Source: an uncultured Prevotellaceae bacterium
Lineage (GTDB): Bacteria; Bacteroidota; Bacteroidia; Bacteroidales; Bacteroidaceae
Reading direction: 5' to 3'
Length of the DNA stretch: 64,000 bases
Assembly: GCA_946186505.1 (NCBI GenBank)
Contig: CAMHNI010000002.1
Coordinates: 1 to 64,000, forward strand
A model generated the notes under the pieces. That model had not been told where the DNA came from and did not search any database. It saw only the letters and a list, made by a program, of their open reading frames with translations. This document shows positions 1 to 6,605 of this stretch, piece after piece. The stretch's first letter is position 1. Every line of letters begins with the position of its first letter. The translations under genes were made by a program, and so were the position numbers.

Positions 1-27
1 TTCGTTGAACTTTATCAATTAAAACTG

Positions 28-44
28 GCAAGTTAGGAACTTGC
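28..44. repeat. Short perfect hairpin at window edge
   Basis: Seven-base arms GCAAGTT and AACTTGC are separated by AGG. No T-run follows on either strand, so it is not a convincing terminator. Nothing else is recognisable in the first 100 bases. Confidence 0.3.
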
Positions 45-132
45 GAAACTTGAATTACATTATATCTTGTCTGTAGTTTGTTATTATCCTTTATTTTTCT
101 TTGCAAATTTACGGATTTTGCGGGAAAATAAC

Positions 133-140
133 TATATTTG
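133..140 (+). promoter_or_regulatory. -7 promoter box of the exported flavin reductase-like gene
   Basis: TATATTTG fits the Bacteroidota -7 consensus TAnnTTTG and lies 22 bases before the ATG at 163. The stretch from about 118 through the first ten codons recurs almost unchanged at 55922-56000, in front of an unrelated esterase. Confidence 0.6.
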
Positions 141-162
141 CACCCTAATTTTAGGAATGATT

Positions 163-789
163 ATGAAGATTCACCATTTTATCAAGGCAATTCTGGCATC
201 GGCGATGCTGTTTGCCACGCTTAATGCGTCTGCTCAGGAGCAGGAAGGTTTCAAGAAAATCGACGTAAAGGAGGACTTTACGGAGAATGGTTTCCAATGG
301 TTCCGTGATGCCCAGTTGCTCTGTGCAGGAAGTAAGGAAAAAAGCAATGCCATGACCATTGGCTGGGGTGGCATAGGTACGCTTTGGCAGCGTACAGCCC
401 TGACTGTCTATGTGGCCGAGAAACGTTACACTAAGGAGTTTATGGATAATTCCGAGTACTTCACAGTGATGTCATTCGACGTCAAGGACAGTAAGGTTCT
501 CAACTATATGGGAACGAAGAGCGGACGGGATGAAGACCGCTCGACGACGCAAGGAGACGCATGTCCAGACAAGAAGGCTCAGGCTCTTGGACTTCATACG
601 GCTTATACCGCTAACGGAACGCCATATTACACTGAGGCGACGATGGTCATCGAGTGCAAGACGATGTATGCTGCTCCGTTCGATCCTCAGTACTTCAAGA
701 GTGATGCTCCCAAGCGTATGTATGCCAACTTCCCTGCAGGTATCCACTCAATGTATATAGGTGAGGTTGTTAATGCTTGGATGAAGTAA
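163..789 (+). CDS. Exported flavin reductase-like (FMN-binding split-barrel) protein
   Basis: This 208-residue protein resembles the flavin reductase-like split-barrel family, which binds FMN and often serves as a flavin or NAD(P)H-linked reductase. The segments AMTIGWGGIGTLW and AEKRYTKEFMDNSEYFTV match the usual family pattern (new content, then F-x-V-N/S). Residues 1-20 are a signal peptide ending near ASAQ, so the protein is probably periplasmic, which is unusual for the family. An upstream in-frame start at 67 would add 32 residues that span the promoter, so the ATG at 163 is preferred. A second, cytoplasmic member is encoded at 48455-49018. The substrate is unknown. Confidence 0.8.
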   Translation: MKIHHFIKAILASAMLFATLNASAQEQEGFKKIDVKEDFTENGFQWFRDAQLLCAGSKEKSNAMTIGWGGIGTLWQRTALTVYVAEKRYTKEFMDNSEYFTVMSFDVKDSKVLNYMGTKSGRDEDRSTTQGDACPDKKAQALGLHTAYTANGTPYYTEATMVIECKTMYAAPFDPQYFKSDAPKRMYANFPAGIHSMYIGEVVNAWMK

Positions 790-881
790 TATGTCGTTTG
801 GAAAATAAGGGAGCAACACCCGTTGTGGATTATGAACATTTCTGCGTGGGAAAGTAGAATCTGCATTGGATATTAAAATTT

Positions 882-1550
882 ATGAGTAGGTGTGATATTT
901 ATTCAGCTGCCGGACTGATGGCTTATATCCAGGAGGTAGGATTCCTGCCGCTTCTGAGTAGTGGCGTGTTTGGATTCTCTGCCGAGGAGGTGGTGACGGA
1001 CGATTGCCGTTATGTAGTTTTTCCTGATGGAGGCTGGGACTGGCCGTTGTGGAAATGGAAAGGAACTATCGTGACGGAAGGCAACTGTGTCTATGGCAAA
1101 TTCTTCGATAAGAAGGCTGGCTTTATCAGTCGCGAGTGGTGGTCCGACTTCTATAACTACCGTCGCAGCAAGCATCCGATACCTGCCGAAGGTTCTGTAG
1201 AAGAGACTGTCCTGCTGACGTTACAGGAACAGGGTAGCCTGATAACGCGCGAACTCCGCGCAGCCTGTGGCTTCGACGGGCCTAAGATGCGTAGCAAGTT
1301 CGACGGCTATGTCACCCGTCTGCAGATGGGCTGCTATATCGTCACCGAAGATTTCGTCTATCCGACGGATAAGAAAGGTAGGGAATACGGTTGGGGATGG
1401 TCGCTACTCACCACTCCAGAAACGCTCTACGGGCGTGAAGCCTGTATGACAGACAACACACCCGAAGAATCTTATCGACGTCTGACAGAACACTTCCGAA
1501 AAATTCTGCCCAGTGCTACGGATAAGCAAATACAGAAGTTGATAGGTTAA
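882..1550 (+). CDS. Winged-helix protein, AlkZ/YcaQ-related
   Basis: This 222-residue soluble protein has no signal peptide. Its middle (about residues 105-150, EETVLLTLQEQGSLITRELRAACG) reads as a winged-helix unit, followed by a wing-like region containing RLQMGCYIV. The order resembles Bacteroidales proteins annotated as AlkZ-related, that is, related to the winged-helix DNA glycosylase YcaQ that unhooks crosslinks. The QxQ or QxD catalytic motif of true AlkZ enzymes is not obvious, so glycosylase activity is not claimed. It stands alone, 92 bases after the flavin reductase-like gene and on the same strand. A role in DNA binding is an inference from the fold. Confidence 0.55.
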   Translation: MSRCDIYSAAGLMAYIQEVGFLPLLSSGVFGFSAEEVVTDDCRYVVFPDGGWDWPLWKWKGTIVTEGNCVYGKFFDKKAGFISREWWSDFYNYRRSKHPIPAEGSVEETVLLTLQEQGSLITRELRAACGFDGPKMRSKFDGYVTRLQMGCYIVTEDFVYPTDKKGREYGWGWSLLTTPETLYGREACMTDNTPEESYRRLTEHFRKILPSATDKQIQKLIG

Positions 1551-1655
1551 ATACTGCTGAGTATTGCTTTGTTACTTATCATCGCCGACAGTTGCTTTTT
1601 CTTATAAAAGTGTCACTTCCGTTTGTAACTATTTGGTACGCTTTTACATATATTG

Positions 1656-1778
1656 TGTGACACTTATTCTGAAAGTGTCACAGAGTATCACCTATGTAAA
1701 ACAACTTGTTTTGGTATGGAAAGTGCCGTACTTTCTATGGGTTTGTATGTAACTTTCTTATGTAAAACAAGTTGTTTT
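1656..1778. repeat. Cluster of palindromes in a gene-poor stretch
   Basis: Three palindromes follow one another: TGTGACACTT paired with AAGTGTCACA (1656-1682), then AAAACAACTTGTTTT (1698-1712) and AAAACAAGTTGTTTT (1764-1778), each of the last two preceded by TATGT. Open frames across this stretch are short and look like chance. It could be a set of repeats or an operator array; no adjacent promoter was identified. Confidence 0.4.
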
Positions 1779-1880
1779 ACTTTCATCGTCCCTTACTATG
1801 CGCTGATAGGCCGCCCCATTGCGCGACTTATGGTGGGTGTAATCTTCCTCGGCGAAGAATTCTTCGTGTTCTTATAATAA

Positions 1881-1955
1881 AATAATAAGATTAGTGAAGA
1901 TATTAAGGCTGATGGCCGAGTCATCTCTGAGATTGTGAAGAAACTTCTGGCTTAA
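1881..1955 (+). pseudogene. 3' remnant of an unidentified gene
   Basis: A 24-codon open stretch ending in TAA reads NKISEDIKADGRVISEIVKK and then LLA. The amphipathic, charged composition is typical of a protein C-terminus and unlike the surrounding AT-rich DNA. There is no start codon and the upstream frame is closed. The parent family was not recognised. It may be the tail of a deleted gene, in line with the other gene remnants in this region. Confidence 0.3.
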
Positions 1956-2087
1956 ACTTTGATTCTGTGTCAAGAATTAGTAACACAATAATCACCATAC
2001 GTCCCGTAACTCGCTGTGTATCAGTATGTGCTTTATGCTTCAACGCGGATGAGTGTTAAGGCTCGGTATTGATTCAGAGTATTTATT

Positions 2088-2135
2088 ATCAGCGAGACAA
2101 ACCAATTTTATTTGTTTGTCTCGCTGGTGTTTTTA
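2088..2135 (+). terminator. Strong intrinsic terminator hairpin
   Basis: AGCGAGACAAAC pairs with GTTTGTCTCGCT across an AT-rich loop and is followed by TGGTGTTTTT. The stem is long and the T-run is on the plus strand, so it would end transcription coming from the remnant at 1881-1955 or from further upstream. Confidence 0.7.
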
Positions 2136-2211
2136 TCTCTTGTTTTTAACCAAAGATGAACTATAATGCATCAATTATTGGCCGCAGGCATGTGACGTCC
2201 ATCTTTTTCAT

Positions 2212-2561
2212 TTATGATAGCTGCTGTCTGAACTCAGCAGGTGACATACCCATTTCTTTCTTGAAGAAACGGCTGAGGTGCTGCGGGTACTGGAAGCCGA
2301 GGCTTCGTTTGTCGGCTCAATGCCTACCACCTGTCCAGGGGCCGTCGAGACCACCGAACCCTTGTCGTAGTCGTAGCGCGAACGGCCATAGACGATGTCG
2401 CAGAACTTCTCGTCCTTCAACATCACAGAGTAAAAGCCGTTTGTGTGGCGCATGTGCTTCATCGGCTTAGCCAATCCTAAGTTCACTACACTCACCATCG
2501 GATGCAGGGTCTCCACACCCAGCATATCGTTAAAATCCTGTATCGTATCGAAATGTGTCAT
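2212..2561 (-). pseudogene. AraC-family regulator with a large internal deletion
   Basis: From 2561 the reading frame encodes about 85 residues similar to the sensor part of a Bacteroidales AraC regulator (HFDTIQDFNDMLGVETLHP, FYSVMLKDEKFCDIVYGRSR). The sequence then jumps, out of frame, to the last 30 residues of an AraC DNA-binding domain (LGFQYPQHLSRFFKKEMG, SPAEFRQQL, stop at 2212). The intact AraC gene at 14915 is about 300 residues long and ends in the closely similar LGFEYPQHFTRLFKKETG. Around 180 residues, including the first helix-turn-helix, are missing. The product cannot bind DNA normally. It lies next to the NTF2-like gene whose promoter carries the motif shared with the intact regulator's neighbours. 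Confidence 0.8.
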
Positions 2562-2652
2562 ATCGTTTGCAAAAATACAAAAATTTCCCCAGAATCACTT
2601 CTGTTTATTTTGAAAATCCAATTTCTATTAATAAATATCAGCCTATTAATGA

Positions 2653-2838
2653 TTATAGGCTGACAATAACTAGTGTCATGATTGTGGTGACAACCGATAA
2701 TAATGATAATGGTAGCCCAATGAGGATTTCCGCAGGTTTGGTAAGTCCAAGCCAACCAACTATTATATTGACATACAAAGCAGTTAATACTCGATGTTGA
2801 GCTATCCCCATCTCAATATTCTGAAGATACTTTTCCAT
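2653..2838 (-). CDS. Small hydrophobic protein of unknown function
   Basis: A 61-residue frame begins 11 bases after the stop of the NTF2-like gene and on the same strand. Residues 20-60 are strongly hydrophobic (ALYVNIIVGWLGLTK, LIGLPLSLLSVVTTIM) and could form two short membrane helices. No family was recognised. The close spacing supports cotranscription with the upstream gene, but the protein is short, lacks a clear ribosome site and could be chance. Confidence 0.4.
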   Translation of the reverse strand: MEKYLQNIEMGIAQHRVLTALYVNIIVGWLGLTKPAEILIGLPLSLLSVVTTIMTLVIVSL

Positions 2839-2849
2839 ATCTCATTCGT

Positions 2850-3359
2850 TTATGCCATCTGTGGGAATGCGCTCCACTCGAAATACTGTTCACGCTCGGC
2901 AATCCACCAGCGACCGTCAACCTTCACGTACTTGTCGAAATAGCGAACGGCATGTACGGTCAGCTTGACCTTCGGTCGAGCCTGCTCACGCTCGGAAGAA
3001 CTCAAGCTTGCTTGGTTCTCCTCTCGCTCAATCGCAGCCTTGTCCTTACCATCCTCCTCAGTTACCAGCGTAGCCAGAGCATAGCAGGTTCCTGTGGCGT
3101 GGGTCTCGTCAACAAACTCCACGTTCTGCTGGCCATTCATATGGAACGACACCTTGGCAGCACCGAAGGACTTGTACTGGCGAATCATGTCCTGTACGTC
3201 TTTAGCTGTCATGCCCAGCTTGCCACCGAAATACACGTTCAACTTGATATCAGGACGGAAGATCTCCACGTAGCAGTCCTGATTGTTCTTGTCACTCTCT
3301 GTTGCGTAGAAGTCTACTAAGGCCTTCAACTCCATACGGTCTTGCATTCTGAAATCCAT
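2850..3359 (-). CDS. NTF2-like (SnoaL-type) protein carrying an in-frame repeat
   Basis: This 169-residue cytoplasmic protein has the cone-shaped NTF2/SnoaL fold pattern: an N-terminal helix pair (ELKALVDFYATESDKNN), strands around DIKLNVYFGG, and a C-terminal KVDGRWWIAEREQYFEW. Such proteins are small-molecule isomerases, dehydratases or binding proteins. About 20 residues in the loop before the last strands (AAIEREENQASLSSSEREQA) are encoded by a dispersed palindromic repeat that recurs at 3790-3869 and elsewhere, so the loop is an insertion. The promoter has a TAATTTTG -7 box at 3400-3393 and the shared motif 31 bases upstream. The substrate is unknown. Confidence 0.75.
   Translation of the reverse strand: MDFRMQDRMELKALVDFYATESDKNNQDCYVEIFRPDIKLNVYFGGKLGMTAKDVQDMIRQYKSFGAAKVSFHMNGQQNVEFVDETHATGTCYALATLVTEEDGKDKAAIEREENQASLSSSEREQARPKVKLTVHAVRYFDKYVKVDGRWWIAEREQYFEWSAFPQMA
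2967..3035 (-). repeat. Palindromic repeat P1, copy inside the NTF2-like gene
   Basis: On the coding strand it runs GCGATTGAGCGAGAG, then a CAAGCAAGCTTG centre, then CCGAGCGTGAGCAG and CGACCGAAGGTC. It matches the copies at 3790-3869 and 33038-33114 closely. It keeps the host reading frame open. Confidence 0.75.
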
Positions 3360-3392
3360 AATCTACTTGTTTTATTAATTGGTTTTCGGGCA

Positions 3393-3538
3393 CAAAATTA
3401 CGATGAAAAGTCCATACCGTTTGTATAAATCTTACGGATTGAGTTACCCAAATTACTGATTCTTGAATAAATCCGTAAGATGGGTAAGTGAATCCGTAAT
3501 TTTGGTACAACAGCATTGGTGATTTCTTCGTACTTTTG
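3393..3538. promoter_or_regulatory. Divergent promoter pair with inverted operator motifs
   Basis: The minus-strand -7 box TAATTTTG occupies 3400-3393 and the plus-strand box TACTTTTG occupies 3531-3538. Between them lie CTTACGGATTGAGTTACCCA at 3431-3450 and its near-perfect inverted partner at 3500-3481, identical at 17 of 20 positions. Each motif begins exactly 31 bases from the -7 box it faces. A looser copy (ATTACTGATTC) lies between them at about 3452. The arrangement is what an activator serving both genes would use. The regulator is inferred to be the AraC protein at 14915. Confidence 0.7.
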
Positions 3539-3571
3539 CAGTCGAAAACAATAAATAAGTAGAAAGAAATT

Positions 3572-3804
3572 ATGGCAAAAGTATTGATTGCGTATTACTC
3601 TCGTCGCGGAGAGAATTATGTAAACGGAAGTATCAAGAACCTGAAGCTGGGTAATACAGAGGTAGTGGCATGGGCAGTTCAGAGCGTTTCATCAAGAAAC
3701 TCTGTCCGACGGCCAATGTACTGAACGGCACACCCATCCACGGAGCTGAAGCTGCCAATGCCGACCGTGAGGCAAGTATCATCGCCAAGGCTGCGATTGA
3801 GTGA
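3572..3804 (+). pseudogene. Flavodoxin-like gene with internal deletion
   Basis: The first 33 codons give a flavodoxin-like start (MAKVLIAYYSRRGENYVNG, then SIKNLKLGNTEVVA) close to the intact protein at 5911-6564. After that the frame shifts and only the C-terminal part remains (GMGSSERFIKKLCPTANVLN, then GTPIHGAEAANADREASIIA), ending within a P1 repeat at 3790. Roughly 100 central residues, including most of the FMN-binding loops, are missing, so no functional flavodoxin is made. The promoter upstream is intact and carries the shared operator motif. Confidence 0.8.
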
Positions 3805-3869
3805 GAGCAGAGCGATGCTTGCATCGGCTATGCCGAACGTGAGCAGTCTCGACCGAAGGTCAAATATGG
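3790..3869 (+). repeat. Palindromic repeat P1 at the end of the flavodoxin remnant
   Basis: It reads GCGATTGAGTGAGAGCAG, GATGCTTGCATC, GCCGAACGTGAGCAG and CGACCGAAGGTCAAATA. The centre GATGCTTGCATC is palindromic. It is very similar to 33038-33114. Confidence 0.75.
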
Positions 3870-3878
3870 CTGAATAGA

Positions 3879-4331
3879 ATGAACAGACTACTGACTATGA
3901 TAGCCCTGTCCGTACTCCTGTCAATGGGAGCCTGCGGACAGGGTATTAAAAAAGGAAACTCTATGGACGATAAGAGCCAAATCAGGGAACTCCACGAGCA
4001 GATGTACAAGGCGATGGTAGCCAAGGATATCGCAACACTCGACAAACTGCATGCCGACGACTTCGTGCTGACCCACATGACAGGCATGCAACAGTCGAAG
4101 GCGGTCTATCTGGAAGCCATCCGCAAGGGCACGCTCAATTACTACAGTGCCGAGACGGAGCAACTGGACATCACGGTTGATGGCGACAGTGCCGTCATGA
4201 CAAGTCGAAGCCGCGTCCTTGCTGCCGTATTCGGTGGTGGTAAACATACATGGCCTCTCCAGCTCCGCTTCATATTGCGGAAAGACGCTGGCCGATGGCA
4301 GTTTACCAGTGCAAGCGCATCGACCTATTAG
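3879..4331 (+). CDS. DUF4440 (NTF2-like) lipoprotein
   Basis: This 150-residue protein starts with a lipoprotein signal (MNRLLTMIALSVLLSMGAC, with Cys at about 19 as the lipid-attachment residue). The mature part has the DUF4440 pattern of the NTF2-like fold: a helix with EQMYKAMVAKDIATLDKLHA, the typical DDFVLTHMTG, then strands ending in FILRKDAGRWQFTSA. It is probably anchored in the cell envelope. Enzymatic function is unknown. It starts ten bases after the P1 repeat that ends the flavodoxin remnant, so it was probably the second gene of that transcription unit. Its 3' end shares a terminator with the convergent FMN reductase gene. Confidence 0.8.
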   Translation: MNRLLTMIALSVLLSMGACGQGIKKGNSMDDKSQIRELHEQMYKAMVAKDIATLDKLHADDFVLTHMTGMQQSKAVYLEAIRKGTLNYYSAETEQLDITVDGDSAVMTSRSRVLAAVFGGGKHTWPLQLRFILRKDAGRWQFTSASASTY

Positions 4332-4337
4332 AAACGT

Positions 4338-4374
4338 AAAAGGTCAAGTCTCAATAATCTGGACTTGACCTTTT
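4338..4374. terminator. Bidirectional terminator between convergent genes
   Basis: AAAAGGTCAAGTC pairs with GACTTGACCTTTT around an 11-base loop, with T-runs on both strands. It lies between two stop codons (4331 plus and 4378 minus) and would serve both. Confidence 0.85.
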
Positions 4375-4377
4375 TTC

Positions 4378-5070
4378 TTATTTGATAAAGTTAGTTGCAA
4401 TCCTTTTCGGTTCCTGTTCTGGCAAGCCCACAGCCTCCCGCTGACGGGCGATAGCCTTGATAAGGAATGCCATGTTGCGACCCAATACACGCATGATCTG
4501 ACAGCCCTCTTCATCCTGCAAGACTTCTTCAGGCGTATTGCCGTGTACCTCGTTCCAGTAGCGGCTTGAAGCCACGGGCATCTCACCATGCAGGAAATAC
4601 TTGTTCAACTGGTCGAGCGTGTTGCCCGTACCCGTCCTGCGGGCAGAGACCACCGCAGCACCCACCTTGAACCGTTTAGGAAATGAGGTCGAGAAAAACA
4701 GACGGTTGAGAAATGAGATAAGCGTCCCGTTTGGCCCTGCGTAATAGACGGGCGATCCGATGACAAGCCCATCGGCTTCCTCGAATTTCTTGGCCACTTC
4801 ATTGATTACATCGACGTCCGTCACGACTCGGCCATCCAAGCGAGCTTGATGGCTCTCGCTGCTCCGTCCGTTTACAAGGTCATTATCGAACACACAACGT
4901 CCCAACTCCCTACACTTATAACATCCGATGCATCCTCGAATGTCCTTATGTCCTACGTGGACAACTTCGGTCTCAATCCCGTTCCGCTCCAACTCTCTTG
5001 CCACGATGTCGAGTGCTGTGCGAGTGCAACCATGTGCATGCGGGCTTCCGTTAATCAGTAATACTTTCAT
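4378..5070 (-). CDS. NADPH-dependent FMN reductase family protein
   Basis: This 230-residue flavodoxin-fold protein starts MKVLLINGSPHAHGCTRTAL, the phosphate-binding loop of the family, followed by GCIGCYKCRELGRCV, a cysteine pattern common in iron-sulfur flavoproteins, and SPVYYAGPNGTLISFLNRLF, which contacts FMN. It probably transfers electrons from NAD(P)H to a small acceptor. Compared with relatives, where the D-D-V-N-E stretch is continuous, about 20 extra residues (NGRSSESHQARLDGRVV) are inserted, encoded by a P1-like repeat at 4826-4872. The ATG at 5070 is chosen because upstream codons overlap the SDR gene. It is the last gene of a minus-strand run. Confidence 0.85.
   Translation of the reverse strand: MKVLLINGSPHAHGCTRTALDIVARELERNGIETEVVHVGHKDIRGCIGCYKCRELGRCVFDNDLVNGRSSESHQARLDGRVVTDVDVINEVAKKFEEADGLVIGSPVYYAGPNGTLISFLNRLFFSTSFPKRFKVGAAVVSARRTGTGNTLDQLNKYFLHGEMPVASSRYWNEVHGNTPEEVLQDEEGCQIMRVLGRNMAFLIKAIARQREAVGLPEQEPKRIATNFIK
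4826..4872 (-). repeat. Palindromic repeat P1 variant inside the FMN reductase gene
   Basis: On the coding strand the order GAGCAGCGAGAGC, CAAGC-TCGCTTG centre, GGCCGAGTCG is the same as in the copy at 43836-43896. It leaves the host frame open and adds about 20 residues. Confidence 0.55.
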
Positions 5071-5072
5071 AA

Positions 5073-5909
5073 TTAGTGGGTTGCTTGAAGGTACTGTAGG
5101 TCGCCGTACCAGTAGCTGGCTGTGCAACCGCCATCGATGAGCAGGTCCGCACCGCTGATGAAGCGGCCACGAGAGGACATGAGGAACTCGGCCAAATCGC
5201 CAACTTCATCGGGTGTTCCGGCACGGCGGGCAGGCATGCCCTCAATCATCTTCAGATAGCCGTCCTTACGCGGGCCATGCAGTTCGTCGTTGGCCAACGG
5301 GGTGATGATGATGCCTGGCGAGATGCTGTTGATAGTGGCACCACGACGACCCCAACGGGTAGCCTCGTACATCACACGCAGCACATTGCAGCGCTTGGAG
5401 TACTGATAGGCTTTCAATGTATCGTCGATGGCTTTCAGGAACGGCAGTTCCAATAACTTGTCCACAGGAGTGGTGGCCAGTGCCTCGTTCTGATCCTGGG
5501 GTAGGGCAGGCAGGCGGTGACCGCTTTGCGAGGAGATAATGACACCAGAGCCGCCCTCGGCAATCACCTTGCCAAATTCCTCCAACAATACGCTCGTGCC
5601 GTAGAGGTCAACACGAAGGATCTCTGCTACGGGAGCCTGAGAAGGGGACACGCCAGCGGCATTCACTACGTTGGTCACTTCGCCCTTGCCAGTGGCAAAC
5701 TCCACCAGTTTCAGGATGTCATCCTTTGAACCGAGGTCGCACTGGATAGTAGAACACTCGAAGCCTGCATTCTCTAAGGTCTTTGCGGCTCTCTCTGCGT
5801 TCTCCAAACTGTAATCAGCCAGCACCACATGCTTACCTGCCGATACCCGGCGGATGATGGCCTGGCCAATACTGCCAGCACCAACTAATACAGAAACTTT
5901 CTTTGCCAT
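5073..5909 (-). CDS. Short-chain dehydrogenase/reductase
   Basis: This 278-residue cytoplasmic protein is a classical SDR. It has a nucleotide-binding start (SVLVGAGSIGQAI, slightly unlike the usual TGxxxGIG), the NAAG motif, a catalytic-serine region (VIISSQSGH), YQYSK supplying Tyr and Lys, and the C-terminal GADLLIDGGCTASYW. It would interconvert an alcohol and a ketone using NAD(P)H; the substrate is unknown. The ATG at 5909 lies one base after the stop of the flavodoxin gene, so the two are translated from one message. The FMN reductase gene follows after two bases. Confidence 0.9.
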   Translation of the reverse strand: MAKKVSVLVGAGSIGQAIIRRVSAGKHVVLADYSLENAERAAKTLENAGFECSTIQCDLGSKDDILKLVEFATGKGEVTNVVNAAGVSPSQAPVAEILRVDLYGTSVLLEEFGKVIAEGGSGVIISSQSGHRLPALPQDQNEALATTPVDKLLELPFLKAIDDTLKAYQYSKRCNVLRVMYEATRWGRRGATINSISPGIIITPLANDELHGPRKDGYLKMIEGMPARRAGTPDEVGDLAEFLMSSRGRFISGADLLIDGGCTASYWYGDLQYLQATH

Positions 5910-5910
5910 A

Positions 5911-6564
5911 TCAGAATCCAATCTTCTTCAGCCATTTCTCTACGCGCTCTTTCCCTTCGCGGACATCATGGCCGTAAATGGAGAACTCGCCGGTAACGGT
6001 TGCATTGGGATAGGCCTTCTTTACATCCTTGACACAGCTGCCGAGACCGGAACCTTCATGAGTGGTGAAGGGAATGATGGTCTTGCCATTGAGGTCGTAC
6101 TTGGAGAAAAAGGTGAACATCACCTGCGGATAAGTTCCCCACCAAACGGGGCCACCGATGAAGATGGTCTCATACTTCGACACGTCCACGCTACCCTCGA
6201 ACGGAGGCAGTTCACCCTTCTGCTGTTCTTCCTTGGCAAGGTCACACAGAGGGTTGTAGGCCATACCGTCGTATTTGTGCGTGACAATCTCAAACTGGTC
6301 GGCACCTGTCAGCTCGCTGATATAGTCAGCCACAATCTTCGTGTTGCCCACCTTGATGTTGCCTACGCTGTAGTTGTCACCAGCGTGAGAGAAGAAGACC
6401 ACGAGGGTCTTGCCATCCTTGTTGACAGCCACCTCTGCCTGTTTGTTTTCCCCTGGCGCGAGGCCAGCCCCCGTTTGACGTGGGCTTCCCGTTTTGCTAC
6501 CGCAGCATGCGGTTGACACCAGCATACACAGAGCCGATGCCAAAATGTACTTCATTGTTTTCAT
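5911..6564 (-). CDS. Flavodoxin-like lipoprotein
   Basis: This 217-residue protein begins with a lipoprotein signal (SALCMLVSTACCGSK). The mature part is a long-chain flavodoxin: TLVVFFSHAGDNYSVGNI forms the phosphate loop, GGPVWWGTYPQVMFTF holds the isoalloxazine-side tryptophan loop, and TTHEGSGLGSCVKDVKK forms the late loop. Envelope-anchored flavodoxins of this type are common in Bacteroidales and presumably deliver electrons to partner reductases. It is followed by the SDR and FMN reductase genes, with spacings of 1 and 2 bases. Two broken relatives lie at 3572 and 10038. Confidence 0.9.
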   Translation of the reverse strand: MKTMKYILASALCMLVSTACCGSKTGSPRQTGAGLAPGENKQAEVAVNKDGKTLVVFFSHAGDNYSVGNIKVGNTKIVADYISELTGADQFEIVTHKYDGMAYNPLCDLAKEEQQKGELPPFEGSVDVSKYETIFIGGPVWWGTYPQVMFTFFSKYDLNGKTIIPFTTHEGSGLGSCVKDVKKAYPNATVTGEFSIYGHDVREGKERVEKWLKKIGF

Positions 6565-6605
6565 ATGATAGAAAGATAAATACTACTTATTATTACTGTT
6601 CGAAA

